Translations under genes and position numbers: made by a program
Notes under the pieces: model-generated
The model's database searches: none
The model's input: only the letters and a program-made list of their open reading frames with translations
What the model was told of the DNA's origin: nothing
Assembly (NCBI GenBank): GCA_020847555.1
Contig: JADLBT010000307.1
Location: 1 to 31,455 of the forward strand
Reading direction: 5' to 3'
DNA from: Gemmataceae bacterium
GTDB lineage: Bacteria; Planctomycetota; Planctomycetia; Gemmatales; Gemmataceae
DNA: 31,455 nucleotides
Shown: positions 21,425 through 28,604 of the stretch, piece after piece
How the letters are laid out: each line of letters starts with the position of its first letter
Position numbering within the stretch: position 1 is the stretch's first letter

Positions 21425-23305
21425 TCAGTTCATCTGGTACTCGGGGGTCGCGAACAGCAGGGCCAGCAGGCCGCGCAGCCGCGTGTTCACCACGGCGCGC
21501 TGCTCCCCCCACTGCGACGACGGCGGCAGGTCGCGCAGATAGCCGATCAGCTCCTTGCGCTTCTCGGCTGCCAGCGGCACCGCCAGATACCGCTGCACCG
21601 CGGCATCCACGACCTCGCCGGCCGTCTTGAACTCCTTTCCCTCCAGCAGAGCCGCCACGTCGAGATAAAGAACCTGGCGTGGCTGCCCGGGCGCGAACTG
21701 GGGCCTTTCCACCAGGTTGGCAATGGTGTTGTAGCGGGTGACCAGGACGTTGGTGTTAATCCACATCCGTCCGCCTTCCCAGCCCCTCACGTTCGGCGGC
21801 TCGAACAGATCCTGGCCCATCTGGGCCAGCTGGAAGAACAGAACCTGGGTCGCCACGTCCTTCTGGCCCAGTTCGCGGTGCATGCCGACCACCAGCTGCA
21901 CCGGACTCTTGATCTGCGTACCGATGGCCCGCGCGCTGTAGAATTCCTCCGACAGGAACAGGTTCCGCAGGAGCGGCGTCAGCTCGTAGTCGCATCGCCG
22001 CAGCACATTGCCCAACCGCTCCGCCACCTCCTGGCTCGGCTTCTCATAGGCGAAATAGGCGAACAGCTTCCCGGCGATGAAGCGCGCGGTAGCGGGCTGC
22101 TGCAGGATCAGGTCCACGAAGTCCTCGCCGTTCCACATCCCCGTCTTGCCGAAGATCGTTTTGGGCCGGCCGTCGTGGTGTCGGGCCAGGAAGCGGAACT
22201 GACTGGCATAGGGCTCGAAGGTGTAGCCGGTCAGGGCGCGGGCGCCCTCCATGATGTCCTTTTCGGTGTAGCCCTGACCCTCGCCCATGCTGAACAACTC
22301 CATGATCTCGCGGGCCAGGTTCTCGTTGGGCTTGCCCTTGAGATTGGTGTTGTTGTCCAGGTAGCGGAGCATGGCCGGGTCGTGGATGATGCCCTGGAGC
22401 AGGGCGGCGAAGTTGCCGGCAGCGTGTTCGCGGAACAGCTCGTTCTGGCGGTACATGGCGTAGCTGCTCTGCACGGTGCTTTGCTGAGTGGCGAAGTGGC
22501 CATGCCAGAACAGCGCCAGCTTCTCCTGCAGCGGCCGCGCGGTTTGCAGCATACGCTGCAGCCACCACTGGCGCAGGCGCTGCATCTGCTGGTTGTCGGC
22601 CCCGCGGCGGCGGGCCTCAAGAACCTGCAATTCTTGCTTGGTGCGGTACTTCTCGTCGGGCAAGGGTCGTTCCGGCAGCGCCGCGTCGAAGGGCAGCTGC
22701 AAGGCAGGCTGTTTCTGGTAGTCGATCAGGTAATCGACGGCCAGGTGCAGGCCGAGGGCGTGCAGCTGGGCCACCTCTTCCGGGGTGCCGCCGAAGCCGG
22801 CGCGGGCCAGCAGATGCCTGGCCCTGGCCAGATCCCAGGCGTCCGGGTGCAACGGCTTGAGGCCGCCCAGGGCGGTCGCCTCGGCCTGGGCGGCGTCGTG
22901 CAGGTCCGTGTGCAGGGGAGCGATCCGCGCGGCCAGCTGCTTCTCCGCCGCCATCCTGGCAGCCAGGGTTAGCTCCGCCAGCCGTCGGGCGGAGGCCGCC
23001 CGGCCCTGGAGATTCTTGTCCGCGGGGTTCTTGACCAGCTCCGCTTCCGCGGCAGCCAGCGCCGCCGCGGCGCTTTTCGCGGCGGCGGTCCGGGACTGGA
23101 CGAAGCGCTTGAACGAGGTCAGCGTGGCCAGCGAGCGCTGAGCCACGGCCCGGGTGGTCGCCGCTTTCTTGAGTAATTCGGGGTCGAGGTCGGTAGAGGG
23201 GCTCGGCGCGGCGGGCGGCGCCTGGCCGGCCGCGTCACGCCCCACGGCGCTCAGCGCCCACAGAAGGGCCAGAGCGACCCCGGTCCGAAATATGGTCGAT
23301 CTCAT
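21425..23305 (-). CDS. Exported DUF1800 family protein
   Basis: The 626-residue product has GGGAGC upstream of the ATG and a signal peptide (MRSTIFRTGVALALLWALSA, cleavage near GQA). A helical, Ala-rich coiled region (about 40-150, with AAAKSAAAALAAAEAELVKN) comes before the DUF1800 domain. That domain starts with DAWDLARARHLLARAGFGGT (about 154-173) and continues through QEKLALFWHGHFATQQSTV, RYLDNNTNLKGKPNENLARE, IMELFSMGEGQGYTEKDIME, GRPKTIFGKTGMWNGEDFVD and PNVRGWEGGRMWINTNVLVT. DUF1800 proteins are typically encoded beside a DUF1501 gene, as here. Their activity is unknown. The last of three co-directional genes (DUF1501, Spy-like, DUF1800), it starts 28 nt after the Spy-like gene. Confidence 0.92.
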   Translation of the reverse strand: MRSTIFRTGVALALLWALSAVGRDAAGQAPPAAPSPSTDLDPELLKKAATTRAVAQRSLATLTSFKRFVQSRTAAAKSAAAALAAAEAELVKNPADKNLQGRAASARRLAELTLAARMAAEKQLAARIAPLHTDLHDAAQAEATALGGLKPLHPDAWDLARARHLLARAGFGGTPEEVAQLHALGLHLAVDYLIDYQKQPALQLPFDAALPERPLPDEKYRTKQELQVLEARRRGADNQQMQRLRQWWLQRMLQTARPLQEKLALFWHGHFATQQSTVQSSYAMYRQNELFREHAAGNFAALLQGIIHDPAMLRYLDNNTNLKGKPNENLAREIMELFSMGEGQGYTEKDIMEGARALTGYTFEPYASQFRFLARHHDGRPKTIFGKTGMWNGEDFVDLILQQPATARFIAGKLFAYFAYEKPSQEVAERLGNVLRRCDYELTPLLRNLFLSEEFYSARAIGTQIKSPVQLVVGMHRELGQKDVATQVLFFQLAQMGQDLFEPPNVRGWEGGRMWINTNVLVTRYNTIANLVERPQFAPGQPRQVLYLDVAALLEGKEFKTAGEVVDAAVQRYLAVPLAAEKRKELIGYLRDLPPSSQWGEQRAVVNTRLRGLLALLFATPEYQMN

Positions 23306-23333
23306 GGCGGGTAGCTCCCTGAGAGAAGTGCCC

Positions 23334-24134
23334 TCAGCGTTTCGGGCGAATCAGCACCGGCCCGGGACTCGGGGCGGCAGGCAGCGGGACGACGCGCTGA
23401 AAGAGGACCGGCTTGCCTTCCACGGGAACCAGGAAGGCTTCTCCGGGGACAAAGATCCCGCCTCCCCCCGGCTGCAGCGCGCCGGAAATCGGCGGACCGA
23501 CCAGCTCCTTCAACGCCTGCTTTTGCGCCGGCGTCAGGACCGCCAGGAGCACCTGCAGGACGGCGCGGTTGTGTTCAGCCAGCGTCTTCTGGTAGTCCCG
23601 GAAGTCGCTGCCCGGGACGAACAGCCCCTGGGTGGCCCGGGCGCCGTCCTGCTGGATTTCGCGGATCACCTTCTTCTGTTCCTCGGTCAGTTTGAGAGCG
23701 GCGCTGACCTCGGGGGTGGCGAAGATGCGGTCGCCCAGTTGCTGCAGCGCGATCTGCCCGAGGCGGCGGGCCTGCTCCGGCTTCAGCAGCGCCTCGGCGG
23801 CTTTTTCCTGGGTCAGGAACAATTCCTGCTGTTTCTTCACACGTTCCTTGAAGTCCTTGGGGGGGGTCTTGAAGAAATCGCGCTGGCGGGTCAGCATCTC
23901 GCGGAGCTTGGCCAGCTGCTCATCGGACAGCTTCAGCTCATCCCAGACCGCCTTGTTCTGGAGCAGGGTGAACCGGCTCCCAAAGCGGCCGAAGGGCTGT
24001 CGGGGCACGACCTGGACCTGCTGCTGTGTGCTGGTGTCCTTTTTGACGACGATTCGGATCTGCTGCGCCGGCGCCGTGGCAGCCAGTATGCCGGCGGCGA
24101 TCAGTGAGCCTGCCCACATTCCAATGGCTCGCAT
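23334..24134 (-). CDS. Exported helical protein with LTxxQ-type repeats (Spy/ZraP-like)
   Basis: The 266-residue product has a strong Shine-Dalgarno (AGGAGGT) and a signal peptide (MRAIGMWAGSLIAAGILAAT, cleavage near APAQQ). The mature protein is almost entirely charged helix with three 'L-L(S/T)-EQ' units: ELKLSDEQLAKLREMLTRQR (about 66-85), ALKLTEEQKKVIREIQQDGA (about 146-165), and VLTPAQKQALKELVG (about 200-214). This spacing is typical of planctomycete exported proteins related in style to Spy/CpxP. A Gly/Pro-rich tail with beta character (GGIFVPGEAFLVPVEGKPVL) ends the protein. It lies between the DUF1501 and DUF1800 genes, so a chaperone or structural role for those partners is plausible but unproven. 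Confidence 0.75.
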   Translation of the reverse strand: MRAIGMWAGSLIAAGILAATAPAQQIRIVVKKDTSTQQQVQVVPRQPFGRFGSRFTLLQNKAVWDELKLSDEQLAKLREMLTRQRDFFKTPPKDFKERVKKQQELFLTQEKAAEALLKPEQARRLGQIALQQLGDRIFATPEVSAALKLTEEQKKVIREIQQDGARATQGLFVPGSDFRDYQKTLAEHNRAVLQVLLAVLTPAQKQALKELVGPPISGALQPGGGGIFVPGEAFLVPVEGKPVLFQRVVPLPAAPSPGPVLIRPKR

Positions 24135-24176
24135 GGGCTACCTCCTGGAGAAAGTTCAAATAGAGAGAGGCAAGAT

Positions 24177-24230
24177 CGCGGTTTCGCCTTCAGGCGGCGG
24201 CAGCCACCACCGCCTGAAGGCGAAACCGCG
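24177..24230. repeat. Perfect 21-bp inverted repeat between DUF1501 and Spy-like genes
   Basis: Arms at 24177-24197 and 24210-24230 are exact inverted copies around a 12-nt loop; the arm begins CGCGGTTTCGCCTTCAGGCG. It lies in the 138-nt gap after the DUF1501 stop and before the Spy-like gene. As RNA it would be a very stable hairpin, able to attenuate transcription or stabilise the upstream message. Its sequence differs from the GGCGGACCAAACGC family. Confidence 0.8.
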
Positions 24231-24272
24231 AACGGGAACCAGCCCAACGGCTCGACCATACCAACCCCTTGC

Positions 24273-25586
24273 TCAGGCAAGGCAGTCGAGCAGAGGCATC
24301 TGCGTGCCCAGGACCGGCCGGCTCTGCGTGCGCAGCCAGCGCTCCAGGATGGTGGCGTACACGCGACGGAAATCTGTGTGGAAGGCCAGGTCGCGGCCAA
24401 AGCCGCCGCCCCGGCCGGCCACCAGGTCCGCCGCGGCCAGGCTGGGATGGCGGCCATGCACGCCTGCCCGCACCCGCGGACCGATGAGGAACAGCGGCGC
24501 CGCTGTACCGTGGTCGGTTCCCTGGCTACCGTTCTCATCGACACGGCGGCCGAACTCGCTCATGGTCATCAGCAGCACGCGCTGGGCGTTGCCCTGCCGG
24601 TCCAGGTCGCGCGTGAAGGCGGTCAGGGCGGCGTTGAGATCGCCCATCAGCTTGTCGTGCCGGGTCCGCTGGCCCGCATGCGTGTCATAGCCGTCCTGCT
24701 GAACGTAGAAGACCCGCGCCGGGATGCCGCCAGCGATCATCGCGGCCACGGTCCGCAGCGATATCCCCAGGGGAATGTTGAACGGGTACGGGATGTTGGT
24801 CTGATAGCGCGCGGTGATGTTGTTGATCCGCTCACCCGCGGCGATGGCGTCGGTGATGGTCCGGGTCACGAAATCCAGCTCGCCATTGACGGCGGCCGGC
24901 ACGGCGGGCGGGATCCTGGCCAGGCGGTTGCTCACGTCGGTGCGCTCGCGGTCGCGCGGATTGCCGATGAAGAAGCGGAAGCCGCCAAAGCTCTGCACCG
25001 CCAGGCCGCCGTGCTGCCGCCCCTGCAGAGCCCGTGGCGACTGATTGAAGCCGACCGCCACGGTGCGCAGGGCATCGGGCTGGCCGCGATAGGCGTGGTC
25101 GCAGTAGCGCCCCAGCCAGCCGCTGGTGGCCGCGGCTTCCCGGCCCGGGATGCCGGCGCCGCGCTCCTGGATCGAGGGATCGGCGGAGTGCCAGATGTCC
25201 ATCGAGGTGAAATGGCTCTGGTTGGGGTTGGGATAGCCCACGCCCTGGATAACGGCGAGCGCGCCGCGGTCGTACAGATCCTTCAGGCCAGTCAGGTTCG
25301 GGTGCAGGCCCACCTCGTCGTTGAGTCGCAGCACCTGGTTGGCAGCGATCCGGGTGGCCCTGCGGACCCGGCCGTAATCGTCGCTGGCGTAGGGCACGAC
25401 GGTGCTCAGGCCGTCGTTACCGCCGCTGAACTGCACCACCACGAGGATGGTGTTGTTGTTGGGTGGTTGCTGGGCGGCCAGAGCGGTGCGGACCAGGAAG
25501 TTGGGCAGCGCCGCGCCGAGGCCGATGAGGCCGAGTCCTCCTGTGAGGAACTCGCGCCGGGTGGAGATACGGACCCCGAACATCAC
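24273..25586 (-). CDS. DUF1501 protein with Tat signal (DUF1800 partner)
   Basis: The 437-residue product starts MMFGVRISTRREFLTGGLGL, a twin-arginine signal, with GGGAGG 8-9 nt upstream; the ATG pair at 25586/25583 makes the start ambiguous by one codon. DUF1501 blocks: NNNTILVVVQFSGGNDGLST (about 43-62), NDEVGLHPNLTGLKDLYDRG, AVIQGVGYPNPNQSHFTSMD, ARVFYVQQDGYDTHAGQRTR, RVLLMTMSEFGRRVDENGSQ followed by GTDHG, and a C-terminal HTDFRRVYATILERWL. This belongs to the subfamily that accompanies DUF1800 and differs clearly from the DUF1501 protein at 9969-11273. It is first in a three-gene set; reaction unknown, probably exported folded by Tat with a bound cofactor or metal. Confidence 0.92.
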   Translation of the reverse strand: MMFGVRISTRREFLTGGLGLIGLGAALPNFLVRTALAAQQPPNNNTILVVVQFSGGNDGLSTVVPYASDDYGRVRRATRIAANQVLRLNDEVGLHPNLTGLKDLYDRGALAVIQGVGYPNPNQSHFTSMDIWHSADPSIQERGAGIPGREAAATSGWLGRYCDHAYRGQPDALRTVAVGFNQSPRALQGRQHGGLAVQSFGGFRFFIGNPRDRERTDVSNRLARIPPAVPAAVNGELDFVTRTITDAIAAGERINNITARYQTNIPYPFNIPLGISLRTVAAMIAGGIPARVFYVQQDGYDTHAGQRTRHDKLMGDLNAALTAFTRDLDRQGNAQRVLLMTMSEFGRRVDENGSQGTDHGTAAPLFLIGPRVRAGVHGRHPSLAAADLVAGRGGGFGRDLAFHTDFRRVYATILERWLRTQSRPVLGTQMPLLDCLA

Positions 25587-25805
25587 TCGACCCTCCCGCG
25601 ATGGATGGAAGACCGTTAACCGAATCGTGCCGATTGCGCCCGGCCAATCGGCCAGATGTTCACGTCATCTGCTGCTCGGGCGTGGCCGGCAGGTTCCGCA
25701 GCCGGACCCGGAGTCGGCCGGGCAGCGCCGTGGGGTAAGCAGGATTTTCAATGGATCTGGACGAAAGCGACCTGACTTTCTAACTGCGGACCGCCAGCGC
25801 ATCGT

Positions 25806-25914
25806 TTAGATTGGCAGACAAAACGCCGACGAGCCTGAAGCATAAGCAACGGCACCTTAAAGGTTTCCGTCGCTTACGCTCCCGGCTCGTCGGCGTTTTG
25901 TCCGCCGGATCTAA
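25806..25914. repeat. Interspersed palindromic repeat, copy 3 (long form, both orientations)
   Basis: Outer arms at 25806-25835 and 25884-25914 are near-perfect inverted copies sharing GACAAAACGCCGACGAGCC. The inner parts continue the stem imperfectly (GAAGCATAAGCAACGG against CCGTCGCTTACGCTCC), with a small palindrome ACCTTAAAGGT at the tip. The GACGAGCC-GAAGC motif of copies 1 and 2 is present in both orientations, so this is a full hairpin of about 109 nt. It ends 12 nt past the methyltransferase stop. Confidence 0.85.
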
Positions 25915-25926
25915 CCTTTTTCGGAA

Positions 25927-26658
25927 TCACGGCTGCCCTGGTGCCGGGCGCCGCTTGAGCGTCACCGCTACACCCCGGTCGTGCATGTTCAGGAAGACCG
26001 TGTTCAGATCGGGACTGGTGGTGATAAGCTTGATCCAGCGCGGGTCGGGAGCGGGACGGTTGGTGTTGTGGGTCACGATCAACCCGCCCGGCCTGACCAG
26101 CGACGACAGTTTCTTCCAGTAATCGACATAGCCGGTCGGGTCGGCATCGAGGAACAGCAGGTCAATCGGCTCCTTGAGCTTGGTGACTTCCTTGTGGGCG
26201 TCGCCTTCGACGAGGGTGATGAGATGGGCCACGCCGGCACGCTTGAAGTTCGCGCGAGCCTCGGCGGCGCGCTTGGCGTTGATCTCATGCGTCGTGAGCT
26301 TGCCGCCCGTGCCGCGCAGGGCCAGGCTGAACCAGATGCCGGAGTAGCCGTTGGACGTGCCGACCTCCACGATATTCTTGGCGCCGATGGCCTCGGCGAG
26401 GAGGCGCAGCAGCCGACCGTCCTCCACCGGCACGTTCATGTGGCCCGGACGGTGGTTCCTGTCCAGGTCTTCCAGCACTTCCAGCATGACCTTCTCGGCA
26501 GCGTCCCTGGGCAGGGGCTGCTTTTCCGGGGACGCGGGAGCCTTGTCCTTCTGGGCGGCGAAAAGCTCGCTGCCGTCCCGGGCGGGTGGCGACAGGATCG
26601 CGACGGCGGCCAGGGTCAACGTCACCCCGGTCAGAAAGCCCACCAGCATTCGCTTCAT
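25927..26658 (-). CDS. Membrane-anchored or exported class I SAM-dependent O-methyltransferase-like protein
   Basis: The ATG at 26658 has GGAGG 5 nt upstream; a GTG at 26670 is also in frame. The 243-residue product begins MKRMLVGFLTGVTLTLAAVA, a signal peptide or anchor, followed by a Pro/Lys linker. The catalytic domain (about 50-240) fits the catechol/caffeoyl-CoA O-methyltransferase type: NVPVEDGRLLRLLAEAIGAK, then motif I NIVEVGTSNGYSGIWFSLAL (about 92-111), KLTTHEINAKRAAEARANFK (motif II Glu), VEGDAHKEV, and PIDLLFLDADPTGYVDYW with the metal-type Asp. VRPGGLIVTHNT matches post-motif. An intact SAM pocket outside the cytoplasm is unexpected because SAM is cytoplasmic; either the helix is an N-out anchor with the domain inside, or the protein has another ligand. 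Confidence 0.85.
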   Translation of the reverse strand: MKRMLVGFLTGVTLTLAAVAILSPPARDGSELFAAQKDKAPASPEKQPLPRDAAEKVMLEVLEDLDRNHRPGHMNVPVEDGRLLRLLAEAIGAKNIVEVGTSNGYSGIWFSLALRGTGGKLTTHEINAKRAAEARANFKRAGVAHLITLVEGDAHKEVTKLKEPIDLLFLDADPTGYVDYWKKLSSLVRPGGLIVTHNTNRPAPDPRWIKLITTSPDLNTVFLNMHDRGVAVTLKRRPAPGQP

Positions 26659-26739
26659 GGCATCCTCCACAGGTGTTCACAACAAACGAGGGAATCCGGA
26701 CGGCAGTCCAGCGTCTTCCGCTGCACCCAGACGCCACCG

Positions 26740-26775
26740 GCCCCAGTCTACTGGGGCGAGCGGTGAAATACAACA
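26740..26775 (-). promoter_or_regulatory. Candidate extended -10 promoter with operator-like dyad before the methyltransferase gene
   Basis: On the minus strand TGTTGTATT (26775-26767) fits an extended -10 (TGn plus a 4-of-6 hexamer). A perfect 8-bp dyad, GCCCCAGT-CT-ACTGGGGC (26757-26740), lies at about +3 to +20 of the predicted start, a usual repressor position. No good -35 is visible. Confidence 0.3.
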
Positions 26776-26954
26776 AAGTGAGTCGAGTTTCAGGCTGCCA
26801 GTTGCCGGGATCAGGGCACGCGCAAGCCCGAAGATCAGGTGGTGTGGTGAGTCAGCAGCGTTGCCGAGGGCCACATTCCCTGGACTTTGGCGCGGGCCGC
26901 TGTTCAAAACTCTGGGAGAACCGGGGCTGGCAACACGGCTGACCCACCGCCGAA

Positions 26955-28274
26955 TCACGCGCCGCGACAGAACAGGCTCTCCGCACCCGCCCGATAGGTG
27001 ATGCCCAGGTGGGGCGTCTCGATGCGGACGCCGCGGCGGGTGTGGCTGTCCATGACCGCCTCCAGCACGCCGGCCGTCAACAGGTTGCGCTCCAGAGCGT
27101 GCGGCGACTGGCCCGTCTCGAAGAACCGCTCGACCGTCTCCGCCAGGCAGTCGAAGGCGCGCGCACCGGGCAACCCGGGTTGCCGGAAGAGGCAGGCGAC
27201 CGGCCGCGTCTCGCTGGCGACGCGGACCGCGAAGCAAAAGTCCTGAACGTGGCCGTTGAGCAGCAACACCGTCCCGCGCAGCCCGTCGCGGTACTCGACG
27301 AGGAACGCGGTCGCCGGGGTTTGCGGCATCCCCTGGACCGCCACCCGACCGACGTTGCGGCGCACGTCGCCCAGCGCCGCCGTCTCGCTCCGCTCCAGCG
27401 CCGCGTCGAGCAGATCCCAGCTCCATTGCCCCTGATCGCCGGCGCGCCAGACCGCCTGCCCCGTCAGGCAGGTGACCGCCCGAACGCCCGTCTCCCCGCC
27501 GCGGCGCCGCTCGGCCAGCGCTTGCAAGGCGTCGAGGGCGTCCGACCCGGCCACCTCGACCGGACCGAACGCGGTCACCAGCACTTCCTCTGCCGGGGCG
27601 CCCGCCGGCAGGTCCACCTCGGGCCGGCGCCAGGTCACCGGCGCACACGACCCGGCCGCCAGCGGAAAGCCCAGCTCGCGCGACCAGTCCGCCATCTGCG
27701 CCGCCTTGTCCCAGCGGTGCGACAGGTGCTTGGCGTTGAATACCGGCACGCGCTGGCCGGTCCGGCGGAAGACGGCGACCACCTGTTCCAGCAGTTCGTG
27801 ACGCGGATAGAGGATCTGCCCGCGGTCGTTGCGCGGGTAGTTGCCGTGCTCGGCGACGAGCAGCACGCCCTCGACCGCCAGACGCCCGGTCCCGTCGGTG
27901 AGAGCCTTGGGGACAGACCGGGTGACGCGGATGCCGAACTCACGGCCGACCTCGTGGGCCTGGTCGTTGTCGGGCACCTGATCGACGTACAGGGAGTGGA
28001 CGTGCTGGCGGGGTACGTGCGGGACGCCGCCACGCGGGTAGCCGTGGAGGAAGCGGCCGGCCAGGTGGGCGGCGTAAGACAGCGGGCGGTACACCGTGGC
28101 GAGTACCGCGATCGGCTGGCGCCCGTCGGGGGTTGGCTTGCCTGGCCGAGCAAGCGAGCGCGACGGCGGCAACGCCGCCGCACCGGCCCCCGGCAGTCCG
28201 CCCGACAGACTGAGGGCGGCGGCGGCCTGGGCGAGGAACTTACGGCGAGAGCAGCGCGCTTTCCGGTCTTCCAT
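26955..28274 (-). CDS. Tat-exported Gfo/Idh/MocA-like protein of unknown function
   Basis: The frame stays open far upstream, but the real start is the ATG at 28274: AGGA lies 6 nt before it and it opens a twin-arginine signal (CSRRKFLAQAAAALSLSGG). This gives 439 residues. Rossmann-like features follow: IAVLATVYRPLSYAAHLAGR (about 53-72), HVHSLYVDQVPDNDQAHEVG, GIRVTRSVPKALTDG, then VEGVLLVAEHGNYPRNDRGQ (about 128-147) and RTGQRVPVFNAKHLSH. This follows the Gfo/Idh pattern of a 'vDaVli--eHg-Y' strand after the first half, though a typical GxGxxG is missing. The C-terminal half is beta-rich. I recognise the family from other planctomycetes but know no activity. It is divergent from the glycoside-hydrolase-like gene, hinting at carbohydrate metabolism. 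Confidence 0.75.
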   Translation of the reverse strand: MEDRKARCSRRKFLAQAAAALSLSGGLPGAGAAALPPSRSLARPGKPTPDGRQPIAVLATVYRPLSYAAHLAGRFLHGYPRGGVPHVPRQHVHSLYVDQVPDNDQAHEVGREFGIRVTRSVPKALTDGTGRLAVEGVLLVAEHGNYPRNDRGQILYPRHELLEQVVAVFRRTGQRVPVFNAKHLSHRWDKAAQMADWSRELGFPLAAGSCAPVTWRRPEVDLPAGAPAEEVLVTAFGPVEVAGSDALDALQALAERRRGGETGVRAVTCLTGQAVWRAGDQGQWSWDLLDAALERSETAALGDVRRNVGRVAVQGMPQTPATAFLVEYRDGLRGTVLLLNGHVQDFCFAVRVASETRPVACLFRQPGLPGARAFDCLAETVERFFETGQSPHALERNLLTAGVLEAVMDSHTRRGVRIETPHLGITYRAGAESLFCRGA

Positions 28275-28604
28275 GTGTGGTCCTGGCAAGCGAGGTCGGC
28301 ATGCGGAGCCGTGGCGGGACATCTTTTTTCTACCCGATCGGGGCCACACCCGCAAGCGGTTGCGCCTCGTTTCGGGGGCGGGCGGCTCGTCGGGAGGAAG
28401 AGAGGTTGGCCGACCGGCAGCAGCCTCATGCAGGTGCAGACAACCGCCGCGGCGAGCCGCACCCGGAGCGCGTCCGGCAACCGATTCCAGGCTGCTGCTG
28501 GTCAGGCGGGTGGAGATGTGCGATGATGGGCGCTCGGTTATCTTTCCTGCCGCGCTCACCGCCACGCGGCCCGGCACGCCGCGCATGATCCCAGGAGGAC
28601 GCCA
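28275..28604. promoter_or_regulatory. Divergent intergenic region (330 nt)
   Basis: No gene is supported; open frames here are GC-driven. Toward the minus-strand gene there is a weak candidate promoter, TTGCGG (28355-28350) and TAGAAA (28332-28327) 17 nt apart, within a short T-rich patch (28323-28332). Toward the plus-strand gene only the strong Shine-Dalgarno AGGAGG at about 28592-28597 is clear. Confidence 0.35.
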
